The translations under genes and the position numbers were made by a program. Below, one piece after another: positions 15,687 through 22,336 of a DNA stretch of 26,106 nt. The stretch spans positions 1 to 26,106 of the IMG/VR virus record IMGVR_UViG_3300028383_000177, one strand, 5' to 3'. The DNA comes from a virus. Within the stretch, counting starts at the first letter, position 1. Every line of letters begins with the position of its first letter. The notes under the pieces were generated by a model. It did no database searches, was not told the origin of the DNA, and saw only the letters and a list, made by a program, of their open reading frames with translations.

Positions 15687-15702
15687 CGCCTTGAAAAAGG
15701 CG
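15687..15702 (-). terminator. Stem-loop after major capsid gene
   Basis: On the minus strand CGCCTT-TTTC-AAGGCG is a perfect 6-bp hairpin 16 bases after the capsid stop. It could stabilise the capsid mRNA end or partly terminate transcription before the low-abundance head genes. No long T-run follows it. Confidence 0.4.
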
Positions 15703-15717
15703 ACTCTGTTAATTTCT

Positions 15718-17076
15718 CTACGAAAGGTCGCGGACCTTCGCGTGAGCGGCGGGGTTCACGAGAGCGGGCTGACCAATCGTCACGTAGAGACCCTGATTCC
15801 CGAGACGGTCAATAGCGAACGGGTTCCCGTCCACTTCAGTACCCGTACTGTAGAACTGAGTCGGGAGAAGCGTCTTGAAGTACAGCGTCGAACTGTCAAC
15901 AAGGTAGACGCGGCTGATTCCATCTTGAGGAATGTCTACGGACTCGAAGATTGGGATTTGCTTGTACGACTGAACGGTAATGCCGACGTCTCCACCGGGT
16001 TCAGTCTCCACACCGTTCATCCCGACGCTAACACGCTCGGCTTCGAGTCGCTCCTTCCCACCGACTTCGTTCTCGATACGCTGGTAGGTATCGTGACCGG
16101 TGAGGAAGAAGTAGTTCGGGTCAGTGACCGGATTCTTACCCGAATTCTCCTTAATCTCTCGGACAGCATCATCAAGAAGGTCAATGACGAACGTTCGGTT
16201 GTTCCCGTCGTTGTGAAGAACGTTAGCTTCAAACTCGTTCTCGGAACGGTCGAAGCCGTAGACGTCGTTTGCCGTGGCGTCACTGTAGACCGTCGACTCT
16301 TCCCCGTTACTAATGAGTTGGTCGATGGAAATGAGGTCGTTTGCACCACGGGCGTCAGCGTCCTGACCGAGTTGAACGTTGATGTGTTTGGGGTGCTGAC
16401 CCATTCCGGTCTGTTGCTCAGTACCCGTACCATACCAACGACGAAGCCAATCGAAGGGGTCTTCGAGGTCGTCGTCTTCGGTCTGAGCGAGAAGCTCCTT
16501 GACCTGACTCACGTCGAAGTTGTGCTGAACGGTAACAGCGTCGACTTCGTACTGGTCAAGCGTCGGACGGTCGGTGTCATCGAGAGTCGCGTTCTCGCCG
16601 GACCCACCCGAACCGAGGGGAAGGTGGCCGTGTTCCGTAGCGATACGGACACCGGAACGGACCCACGCTCGATTTTCGAGAAGAGCGAAGATGTTCGGCT
16701 CGTGGTTGACGAGCGAGAAGACCTCCGACCCGTAGACGGCGTTACGGACGCCCGAACTCGTCGTGAGCATTGGGTTGTCCTGTTTGGACATCGTGCTCTT
16801 ACCCGACGTCTTCGACATATACTCCGGCACGAAGCCGTAGTAGTAGTCAATCATATCGTAGACCGTCCGGATACGACCGTTGGCCTTGACGAGTTTACCC
16901 GCTTCTTCGCCGTTCGGAGAGCGACCCTGAAGTCGGTAGTAACCGTTACCGACGCCGCCGCGTTCCATTTGCCGCTTTTTGAGGAACTTCTTCGCGGGGG
17001 CAGACTTCATCAAGTCGCGTTGCTTGTTGACCTGTGCTTTCGTGAGTTCGACCGCGTCACTTGTGTTGATACTCAT
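15718..17076 (-). CDS. Major capsid protein (HK97 fold, predicted)
   Basis: 452 residues from ATG 17076, one base after the protease stop. The frame is open further upstream, but that extension (MRLWANPLSRPSRRV) is an out-of-frame reading of the protease gene. The N-terminal part is basic and helical (AQVNKQRDLMKSAPAKKFLK), the likely arm. GSEVFSLVNHEPNIFALLEN, WVRSGVRIATEH, then FVIDLLDDAVREIKENSGK, NYFFLTGHDTYQRIENEV and IPIFESVDIPQDGISRVYLV and LGNQGLYVTIGQPALVNPAA read as the E-loop, spine helix, P-domain and A-domain order of HK97-type shells ('F.l.s...y..l......pv..s...p.....i...D'). The directly preceding maturation protease-scaffold gene is the usual partner. Confident from context and pattern. 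Confidence 0.85.
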   Translation of the reverse strand: MSINTSDAVELTKAQVNKQRDLMKSAPAKKFLKKRQMERGGVGNGYYRLQGRSPNGEEAGKLVKANGRIRTVYDMIDYYYGFVPEYMSKTSGKSTMSKQDNPMLTTSSGVRNAVYGSEVFSLVNHEPNIFALLENRAWVRSGVRIATEHGHLPLGSGGSGENATLDDTDRPTLDQYEVDAVTVQHNFDVSQVKELLAQTEDDDLEDPFDWLRRWYGTGTEQQTGMGQHPKHINVQLGQDADARGANDLISIDQLISNGEESTVYSDATANDVYGFDRSENEFEANVLHNDGNNRTFVIDLLDDAVREIKENSGKNPVTDPNYFFLTGHDTYQRIENEVGGKERLEAERVSVGMNGVETEPGGDVGITVQSYKQIPIFESVDIPQDGISRVYLVDSSTLYFKTLLPTQFYSTGTEVDGNPFAIDRLGNQGLYVTIGQPALVNPAAHAKVRDLS

Positions 17077-17077
17077 T

Positions 17078-18664
17078 TTATTGTTCTCGGCTGTAAATGT
17101 TCGAGAGAGCCGGGTGCGACGAAGCCGAGTCGTCGCTGTTACCCTTCTCGAAGGACGGCTCAGGGGATTCGCCCATAGCCGCACTTGCGCTCTCTACACC
17201 GTCAGATTTGGAAATCCCCTTGCCCTTGAGAACTTCTTCGACGGCGGCTTCTATCTCGCCTTCCCGGTTGGCCGACTTCTGAGTCGACTTTGCGGAAGCG
17301 CTCGTTTCGATGAACTCGGAAACGACGTCGAAGACATCGGTCGGAAGTTGACGTTCGAGTTCTTCGGCGGAGTAGTTCATCTCCTCCGTCTCGTCGTCTT
17401 CTTCGTAGTCTTCCATCTCGTCGGACATTTCGTCGTCCGACATATCATCGGCCATATCGTCGGCCATTTCCATTTCGTCGTCTTCCTCCTCCTCTTCGTC
17501 CATCATATCATCGGCCATCTCCATTTCATCGTCTTCTTCGTCGTCGGAGTAGCCGTTCATACCCTCTTCCATCTCGTCTTCTTCCTCGTAGTCTTCCATT
17601 TCCCCGTCGTCGCCCTTAGATTCGAGCATACGCTGAACCTGAGCGGGGGACATATCGTACTCCGAGGCGAGGGTTTTGACTTCTTTCGAGTAGGATTGTT
17701 TCTGAAGACCGTAGACAGTGCCGACCTGTTCGACGATTTCCTTGACCATACGCTCAACCATAGCGGGTGAGAACTCGCGGTCGAAGGGGTTCTCGACGTC
17801 TTCGTGACGATATGCGGTATCGCCTTCGTCGTCGGTATCGTCTTGCTCGGACGCTCGGACCTCCTCGAACTTCTTCTCAACCTTATTCAGGTCAAGTCCA
17901 CCGCCGGTAGATGACGAAGAACTGTTGGAGTTGTTTGTAGGCATTTGTTTCGAGATTGCGTTGTTAGCAACAGACTCGATTTGTTCGACCGAGACGGTCT
18001 TGCTCTTCTTGTCCGAAGAATCACTCGTTACCATACCGAACTTAGCTTTCTGATTCATTCCCTCTTCACAGAGAGTTACAGCGCTAAGGTCCATATCGAC
18101 GATTTGGTCGTATGCGTCACCGTCGTCGACTTTAGTACGGGTAACAAGCGCTTCACCGGAGATAGAGTACGAGTCGATTTCACCGTTCTCTATTTTCCGA
18201 CGTGTCTCACGGGCTTGACGTGAGTCGTCCCACACCTTACCCGCGACATAGAGAGCCGGTTCAAAACCATCGAGTTCCATTACGTCTGTCGGGAACTCAG
18301 ACCGCTCGAATGTTTCTCCATCGACGGATACTTTCACCGGTTCATTGACCTCAAAGGATTCGAGAATCTTCCCGACGAGTTGGTCTGAGTGTTCGAGACT
18401 GAGTCGCGCCCTCTTGAGTAGCTGTGGAAGAGCGTCTGATAGCGCTGAGGCTTTAATCAGGTCGCCTTCTTTGTCTACTACTTCAACAGAGGCCGGTCCC
18501 CAAATAACGAACTCGTTATCCGCCTTGAAGACGGTTGGAATTGTTCCGACTTGAGCCGTAAAACCGACTTTTTCAATGGTATCCGATTTCCGTAGTTTGG
18601 ATTCTACGACCTCTCGGTCATATAGATTCGCACCCAAATCCGAAATAATCGATTGAGCGCTCAT
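17078..18664 (-). CDS. Prohead maturation protease fused to acidic scaffold
   Basis: 528 residues. Residues 30-215 are a U35-type (HK97 gp4-like) serine protease: WGPASVEVVDKEGDLI, catalytic His92 in LEHSDQLVGKI, VWDDSRQARETRRKIENGEI, catalytic Ser167 in SYSISGEA, and a closing MDLSAVTLCEEGMNQKAKF corresponding to the usual 'v.l.evsl...p.n..A.f'. Residues 215-300 are a Ser/Asn-rich linker. About 350-432 are almost purely Asp, Glu and Met with tyrosines. The C-terminus is Ser-rich and ends IYSREQ. The C-terminal half is a typical internal scaffold that would be degraded after shell assembly. Fusion of protease and scaffold is common in tailed viruses. Confidence 0.85.
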   Translation of the reverse strand: MSAQSIISDLGANLYDREVVESKLRKSDTIEKVGFTAQVGTIPTVFKADNEFVIWGPASVEVVDKEGDLIKASALSDALPQLLKRARLSLEHSDQLVGKILESFEVNEPVKVSVDGETFERSEFPTDVMELDGFEPALYVAGKVWDDSRQARETRRKIENGEIDSYSISGEALVTRTKVDDGDAYDQIVDMDLSAVTLCEEGMNQKAKFGMVTSDSSDKKSKTVSVEQIESVANNAISKQMPTNNSNSSSSSTGGGLDLNKVEKKFEEVRASEQDDTDDEGDTAYRHEDVENPFDREFSPAMVERMVKEIVEQVGTVYGLQKQSYSKEVKTLASEYDMSPAQVQRMLESKGDDGEMEDYEEEDEMEEGMNGYSDDEEDDEMEMADDMMDEEEEEDDEMEMADDMADDMSDDEMSDEMEDYEEDDETEEMNYSAEELERQLPTDVFDVVSEFIETSASAKSTQKSANREGEIEAAVEEVLKGKGISKSDGVESASAAMGESPEPSFEKGNSDDSASSHPALSNIYSREQ

Positions 18665-18666
18665 AG

Positions 18667-18816
18667 TCAGATACCTTTTTCAAGCCTGTTGCCGTTCCGG
18701 TCTTCTTTGGATAGTTCAGCACCACACTCAGGACAAACGTCCGGAGTCGCTTCGCTCTTCCCTCCGCTGAGAGATTTGCTTATTGTAACCGAACTACCAC
18801 AGTTCTTACAGACCAT
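18667..18816 (-). CDS. 49-residue zinc-ribbon protein
   Basis: Begins MVCKNCGSSVTISKS and continues through VCPECGAELSKEDRNGN. Two CxxC knuckles (residues 3-6 and 28-31) give a complete four-Cys zinc ribbon. The stop is two bases before the protease ATG, so it is probably the first cistron of the head operon. The upstream 140 bases contain TTTATG about 35 bases before the start as a weak TATA candidate. Role unknown; it could be a transcription-related or structural zinc protein. Confidence 0.65.
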   Translation of the reverse strand: MVCKNCGSSVTISKSLSGGKSEATPDVCPECGAELSKEDRNGNRLEKGI

Positions 18817-18955
18817 CTACGGCTCTATCGAATAGTAACCCTGATAAGAGCATAAACGTTTTGTCTACATTACCATAGGCCTATTAGAACATAGTTGAAA
18901 AAGTGGTAATAGACCGTGTTTCAATGACGATTACAGCAAACAAGAGAAAAGAACT

Positions 18956-19219
18956 TCAGAAGTCGAACTCGTCGACGTGGCTGAAGTCCTCGAACGCGGC
19001 CATATGCTTGCACCGGACACCACGGTGCTGGTGGTCGGGGCACGTACACATCTCGGCGTCGGAGCCTGAGGTGTGAACGGCGTGTGTCTCGTCTGACCCG
19101 GCGAAGTCGAAGACGAAGTCGTCTCCGAACACACCAACGAGAGTGACGTGCTCATTGGCCGCACGGGCTTCACGGGTCTGTTCGGCGTCGGACATCGTCG
19201 CGGTGATAGCGGTGCTCAT
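18956..19219 (-). CDS. SWIM zinc-finger protein
   Basis: 87 residues. The C-terminal half holds CTCPDHQHRGVRCKHMAAF, the CxC-xn-CxH signature of SWIM domains, near residues 58-76. The N-terminal half (HVTLVGVFGDDFVFDFAGSD, THAVHTSGSD) is a short beta domain usual before SWIM fingers in haloarchaeal proteins. These domains bind DNA or protein. The start is fixed by GGAGGGAGAACTGAAATG. Its promoter is the first copy of the repeated element just upstream, shared with a divergent phosphoesterase gene. It would act in the cell, not in the virion (inference). Confidence 0.75.
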   Translation of the reverse strand: MSTAITATMSDAEQTREARAANEHVTLVGVFGDDFVFDFAGSDETHAVHTSGSDAEMCTCPDHQHRGVRCKHMAAFEDFSHVDEFDF

Positions 19220-19224
19220 TTCAG

Positions 19225-19267
19225 TTCTCCCTCCTACATATAATATATGGTTCTATGGGATTATAAA
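19225..19267. promoter_or_regulatory. Conserved promoter/operator, copy 1 (divergent)
   Basis: Holds GGAGG (minus), the perfect palindrome CATATA-A-TATATG at 19237-19249, CCATAGAACC (minus) and TTATAA at 19261-19266. With TATA about 26 bases from the start, minus transcription would begin near 19236, giving a 17-base leader that contains the Shine-Dalgarno. Since TTATAA is self-complementary, plus transcription could start near 19289. A regulator bound at the palindrome would cover the minus start site. Confidence 0.7.
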
Positions 19268-19335
19268 ACTAACGAAATATTATGGCTACTGAGAGAGGAT
19301 TTATCTCCCTACGAGCCACAAAACAAGGTGAGTGT

Positions 19336-20607
19336 ATGTCAATACACGACAGATTCACGAAGCGACAACGCGAGGTCTTGAGCCTACTTCCCGCTTCAAA
19401 AGAACAACTTGCACAGAAACTGTCTGTTGCTCAACCCACCGTAGAGGGACACATAGGCAACATTAGACGAGAACTCGAAGACGAAGAAGCCGTTGTATTC
19501 GACCGTGCTACAGAAGAATACATAATCGGCAATCCTGAGCTTAGAAATACAGAGTTCAACGAAGTAATATCACCCCCGAACTCAACATCAAAATCGGATA
19601 ACGCTAAGAAACAAGAAGGGGGTGACATCGAAAGGCCGCCCGGACTCATTGACCAACTCAAAAATGAAGGACTGACGTATCAAGAAATAACCGAAGAATA
19701 CGACGTCACGACCCGAGCGGCCCAACGACTTCTACAGAAAATACGAGAAGAAGGATTCAAGATAGAGTTCAAAGAGACGGGGAATAACGGACAGCGGATA
19801 TTCTATATCCCGGATGAATCCGGAAAGAGATTCAAATTCGGTGATGGAGACGGCACCTACAACATAGCCGTTATTTCCGATACTCACCTCGGAAGCTCAG
19901 AACAGAAACTTGAAGAACTCAATGACTTCTACGATAGAGTCGCTGAACGAGATGTCGACTTCGTCCTTCACTGTGGAGACATCAGCGACGGATGGAAGAT
20001 ATACAGGGGTCATATTAACGAAGTCATTGGTGAAGCCTCAGGGTGGAAGCGGCTTCGACGCTACGTAATCGAAAACTACCCACAGCGAGACGGAATTGAG
20101 ACGTTTTTCATCTCCGGAAATCACGACCACAAACTCCACAAACGAAGTGGTCTATACTTCGGAGAGAGCATAGCTAATGTCCGAGACGACCTTCACTGGC
20201 TCGGAGACTCACAAGCCACAGTCGTCTTAGACGCCGAGAACGACATCGACATCGAAATGATTCACCCGGACGGTGGACAGCCCTACACAGTCGGCTATCG
20301 GCTTCAGACGCTATACAGAGAGCGAGGATTAGATAAGCGACCGACAATCGCTCTTGTAGGCCACCTTCACGGTTCGATGTATGCAAAGACCGAAGGCGTC
20401 TTCGGATTCTACGCTGGCTGTTGGAAAGGGACTACGACATACGGGAAGAGAAAAGGTCACGAAGCGACCATCGGCGGTTGGTTCCTGAACCTTGAAATCG
20501 AAGACGGCGTTATCCGACGTCTGAATCCCGAATGGATAGACTACAGTGACTCAGAAGAAGAAACCGGTCAGTTCGATATACAGGACATCGAAGAAATGAC
20601 TGAGTAA
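19336..20607 (+). CDS. HTH-fused calcineurin-like metallophosphoesterase
   Basis: 423 residues from ATG 19336, preceded by AAGGTGAGTGT. An in-frame ATG at 19282 would add 18 residues, but it lies upstream of the predicted transcription start, so 19336 is preferred. Residues 5-65 are a winged-helix domain (FTKRQREVLSLLPASKEQLA, PTVEGHIGNIRREL). About 103-160 form a second HTH (LTYQEITEEYDVTTRAAQRL). From 175 on, the metal motifs are complete: D182-x-H184 (SDTHLG), G214-D215 (CGDISDG), GNHDH 261-265, H310 and GHLHG 342-346. So it should be an active two-metal phosphoesterase guided by DNA-binding domains. It is convergent with, and abuts, the next gene (TAA|TCA). Substrate unknown: nucleic acid or nucleotide. 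Confidence 0.85.
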   Translation: MSIHDRFTKRQREVLSLLPASKEQLAQKLSVAQPTVEGHIGNIRRELEDEEAVVFDRATEEYIIGNPELRNTEFNEVISPPNSTSKSDNAKKQEGGDIERPPGLIDQLKNEGLTYQEITEEYDVTTRAAQRLLQKIREEGFKIEFKETGNNGQRIFYIPDESGKRFKFGDGDGTYNIAVISDTHLGSSEQKLEELNDFYDRVAERDVDFVLHCGDISDGWKIYRGHINEVIGEASGWKRLRRYVIENYPQRDGIETFFISGNHDHKLHKRSGLYFGESIANVRDDLHWLGDSQATVVLDAENDIDIEMIHPDGGQPYTVGYRLQTLYRERGLDKRPTIALVGHLHGSMYAKTEGVFGFYAGCWKGTTTYGKRKGHEATIGGWFLNLEIEDGVIRRLNPEWIDYSDSEEETGQFDIQDIEEMTE

Positions 20608-20928
20608 TCAGACCTTGATTTCCTCAGGGTTCATATACGGCTTTACTTCAGCGTCCGTCGTTCTATTCAGTAGGTTTATTCGGTTCACCAATATTCCGTT
20701 CTCGTCTTTGAGGAACTCGTAGAGTGCATTGAGGCTGTACTCTTTCATAGCGAGTTCTACGTGTTCCCACTCTCCGGGGGTTCCTTCTCGAACGGCTTTC
20801 CACTGTTGAAGAACTTCAGTCGGCGGTCGCATAAGTTCATCACAGTAGGCACAGTAGCCACCCGTCTCACTAAGCACGGACTCATAGACGTTACGCTGAC
20901 AGTGTTGACATTGAAAAGTCCGGGACAT
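20608..20928 (-). CDS. Zinc-ribbon protein, last gene of small-ORF operon
   Basis: 106 residues from ATG 20928 (MSRTFQCQHCQRNVYES), one base after the upstream stop; an upstream ATG at 20952 would overlap that gene. CQHC and CAYC form a four-Cys zinc ribbon within the first 35 residues. The rest (LQQWKAVREGTPGEWEHVEL, LYEFLKDENGILVNRINLLN) is helical and acidic. Its stop abuts the stop of the convergent phosphoesterase. Family not recognised; a small regulator or host-interacting protein is possible. Confidence 0.65.
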   Translation of the reverse strand: MSRTFQCQHCQRNVYESVLSETGGYCAYCDELMRPPTEVLQQWKAVREGTPGEWEHVELAMKEYSLNALYEFLKDENGILVNRINLLNRTTDAEVKPYMNPEEIKV

Positions 20929-20929
20929 C

Positions 20930-21133
20930 TTACTCTCCGTCCTGACCCCCACGGATGTAGAGGATGTCTTCTCCCGTCAGGTCCGAGCGAATCCACGCCG
21001 ACGTAACTTCTTCATCTTCACGGATTTGCAGTTCGTGTCCGGCGTCGACGTACTCAGCGACGGTGTTATCGCGCTCGTCTTCTTCACTGTACCACTCGGG
21101 TTCGTTGAGGTCGATTTCGATGTCGTAGTTCAT
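20930..21133 (-). CDS. Small acidic protein, unknown function
   Basis: 67 residues, strongly acidic (EIDLNEPEWYSEEDERDNTV), with a short beta segment near the end (EEVTSAWIRSDLTGEDILYI). It starts four bases after the previous stop with no Cys or membrane segment. It is part of the tightly packed operon from promoter copy 2. Family not recognised. Confidence 0.55.
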   Translation of the reverse strand: MNYDIEIDLNEPEWYSEEDERDNTVAEYVDAGHELQIREDEEVTSAWIRSDLTGEDILYIRGGQDGE

Positions 21134-21137
21134 TGGG

Positions 21138-21263
21138 TTAGTTCTCCATCAGGCGTTCGACAGTATCGGTGCTCAGGTCGGCTGAGACGGTCCACGTTAT
21201 GTCGAAGTCGTCGAAGTCCGGTAGACCGCCCATCGAGTCCTGAACGACCATACGAGCGTTCAT
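21138..21263 (-). CDS. 41-residue small protein in early-type operon
   Basis: Sequence begins MNARMVVQDSMGGLPDFDDF and ends DTVERLMEN. Its ATG overlaps the preceding TGA (ATGA), the classic translational coupling. The NA....DFDDFD phrase recalls the first gene of the operon (MNANFDDFDAE), so the two may share a short binding motif. Function unknown. Confidence 0.5.
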   Translation of the reverse strand: MNARMVVQDSMGGLPDFDDFDITWTVSADLSTDTVERLMEN

Positions 21264-21361
21264 CGTCCACTCAGTATACAGTGGCCGCACACGTCACCCT
21301 CACGGTGAGGCGGACTCGGGAGCGTCTCTCCACAGCGAGCACAGTGAACGTGGTCGCTCAC
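21260..21361 (-). CDS. 33-residue zinc-knuckle protein
   Basis: Starts at a GTG that overlaps the previous TGA (GTGA) and ends with an ATGA overlap into the next gene. Contains HVHCARCGETLPSPPH and DVCGHCILSGR, with two CxxC pairs 15 residues apart, enough for one zinc ribbon. Being coupled on both sides supports that this tiny ORF is real. Function unknown. Confidence 0.55.
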   Translation of the reverse strand: MSDHVHCARCGETLPSPPHREGDVCGHCILSGR

Positions 21362-21456
21362 AGGCCGTCACCCCGGAAGCCGCCCTCAAACACGTCACCG
21401 GACTCTTGTGCCGCACTGTGCTCCGCGTCGAAGTCGTCGAAGTTCGCGTTCATCAT
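21358..21456 (-). CDS. 32-residue leader gene of small-ORF operon
   Basis: Starts MMNANFDDFDAEHSAAQESG; ends FRGDGL. It is the first gene after promoter copy 2, with GGAGGGAGAA directly before ATG. An alternative start at the second ATG (21453) removes one residue. It is acidic, with no Cys. Function unknown. Confidence 0.55.
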   Translation of the reverse strand: MMNANFDDFDAEHSAAQESGDVFEGGFRGDGL

Positions 21457-21508
21457 TTCTCCCTCCTACGTATAGTATATGGTTCTATGGGATAATAAGT
21501 CTATCGGA
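21457..21508 (-). promoter_or_regulatory. Conserved promoter/operator, copy 2
   Basis: Minus strand TTATTATC, then CCATAGAACCATATACTATA and CGTAGGAGGGAGAA before the ATG. The palindrome at 21469-21481 (CGTATA-G-TATATG) has one mismatch from the other copies. The predicted start is near 21469, giving a 13-base leader that is mostly Shine-Dalgarno. It shares CTATCGGA (plus, 21501-21508) with copy 3. Confidence 0.7.
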
Positions 21509-21547
21509 GTTAGTACGGGTGATATACAAAAAGAAAGACCGGAACGT

Positions 21548-21820
21548 CTACGCCGACCGTGCAACCACAGTGACGAACTCCACCTCTCCTTTGTCCGACT
21601 GACCCGCGACGAGGTACAGCCGACCACTGTGAGCGTTTATCATCAGGTGTTTCGGCGTGCTGTTCCGCTGTGAGACGTCACTGAACTCCACACCGACCAT
21701 TACGTCGGAGACGAAGTTCACACGGAGCGCACTGTCGTACTGAGCGACTTTGATGATGTCGCCCTCCTTTGCGACCTCACCGTACTCTTTGCCGCTTACG
21801 ACGTTCACTGACTCGCTCAT
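21548..21820 (-). CDS. 90-residue beta-rich protein, unknown function
   Basis: Third gene from promoter copy 3. Segments KEGDIIKVAQYDSALRVNFV, DVMVGVEFSD and HSGRLYLVAGQSDKGEVEFV suggest a small beta-barrel. Its ATG overlaps the previous TGA (ATGA). No Cys, HTH or catalytic motif is visible. Only 39 bases separate its stop from the conserved end of promoter copy 2. Family not recognised. Confidence 0.6.
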   Translation of the reverse strand: MSESVNVVSGKEYGEVAKEGDIIKVAQYDSALRVNFVSDVMVGVEFSDVSQRNSTPKHLMINAHSGRLYLVAGQSDKGEVEFVTVVARSA

Positions 21821-21978
21821 AGGCGGATACCCCCACCGTGTCCGGGGTGAGTGATTTCACCGTCGCCGTCGCATTTCGAGCACACTTCAGTCCGGGGGCT
21901 AACTGAGCCGTCCGGGTTGGGCGTCACTGGTCCTGAGACTTTACCGCTTCCGTGACAGCGTGGGCAAGTTTCTTTCAT
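21817..21978 (-). CDS. 53-residue DnaJ-type zinc-finger protein
   Basis: MKETCPRCHGSGKVSG and CSKCDGDGEITHPGHG carry two CxxCxGxG repeats, as in the zinc domain of DnaJ, here standing alone without a J domain. The 53 residues span one zinc unit. Its stop overlaps the next ATG (ATGA). It lies 29 bases after the first gene of the operon. Such isolated modules probably bind unfolded protein or nucleic acid (inference). Confidence 0.65.
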   Translation of the reverse strand: MKETCPRCHGSGKVSGPVTPNPDGSVSPRTEVCSKCDGDGEITHPGHGGGIRL

Positions 21979-22007
21979 TTTTCCTGAGTTGGGGTTGGTT
22001 GACTGTT

Positions 22008-22145
22008 CTATGCGTCGACGTCGACAGTGACAGTCAGGTGCGGACCTGAGTGGTCGACCGTCGAAGTTGAGTCGATGTTACCGCCGTCAGCGACAACGGT
22101 GTTCTCTGAGTCACTGCCGACCGTCACAGTTGGGTGAGATAGCAT
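22008..22145 (-). CDS. 45-residue leader gene after promoter copy 3
   Basis: Starts MLSHPTVTVGSDSENTVVAD; ends HLTVTVDVDA. Thr/Val/Asp alternation suggests a single beta hairpin or sheet. Start supported by GGAGAGGTGAACTGACAATG just after the promoter. Function unknown. Confidence 0.55.
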   Translation of the reverse strand: MLSHPTVTVGSDSENTVVADGGNIDSTSTVDHSGPHLTVTVDVDA

Positions 22146-22151
22146 TGTCAG

Positions 22152-22204
22152 TTCACCTCTCCACATATAGTATATGGTTCTATGGTATAATAAGTGTATC
22201 GGAA
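22152..22204 (-). promoter_or_regulatory. Conserved promoter/operator, copy 3
   Basis: Minus strand TTATTATA, CCATAGAACCATATACTATA, then a GGAGAGGTGA leader. The perfect palindrome CATATA-G-TATATG lies at 22164-22176 on the predicted start site (about 22163). Only 24 bases separate it from the end of the upstream operon, so it would restart transcription after the MuF/DUF1289 genes. Confidence 0.7.
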
Positions 22205-22228
22205 TAACACCGCTACTATTCTTACGAG

Positions 22229-22336
22229 TTACTCTTCTGAAGACCGTCCAGCGTCGATAATTTCTTCGATGGTTCTATCACAGGCCACACATACACCATC
22301 TTGCAACTCACAAACGCCGATACAAGGAGAGTCCAT
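22229..22336 (-). CDS. DUF1289-like Cys-rich small protein
   Basis: 35 residues beginning MDSPCIGVCELQDGVCVACD, then RTIEEIIDAG. The SPCIGVC...G.C.aC.RT..EI pattern is that of the DUF1289 family, which in bacteria reads S-P-C-x-x-x-C-...-C-x-G-C-x-R-T-x-x-E-I; here the glycine before the last Cys is Ala. Four Cys probably bind zinc or an Fe-S cluster. Its ATG overlaps the stop of the MuF gene by one base (TAATG). Function of the family is not established. Confidence 0.7.
   Translation of the reverse strand: MDSPCIGVCELQDGVCVACDRTIEEIIDAGRSSEE

Noticed and set aside
15517-17178. 553-codon open plus-strand frame
   Set aside because: It lies opposite the capsid gene, is Arg/Val/Phe-rich and has no start signal or family motif; it is open because of the biased codon use on the minus strand.
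17077-17184. 36-residue N-terminal extension of the capsid frame
   Set aside because: It overlaps the protease gene, is Arg/Thr-rich, and the ATG at 17076 directly follows the protease stop.
16979-17770. 263-codon plus-strand frame rich in His, Phe and Val
   Set aside because: It is the antisense of the Asp/Glu/Met scaffold region; the apparent hydrophobic segments are an artefact of reading acidic codons backwards.
18875-18884. Palindrome ATAGGCCTAT upstream of the head operon
   Set aside because: Ten bases, a single copy and no link to a promoter position; could be chance.
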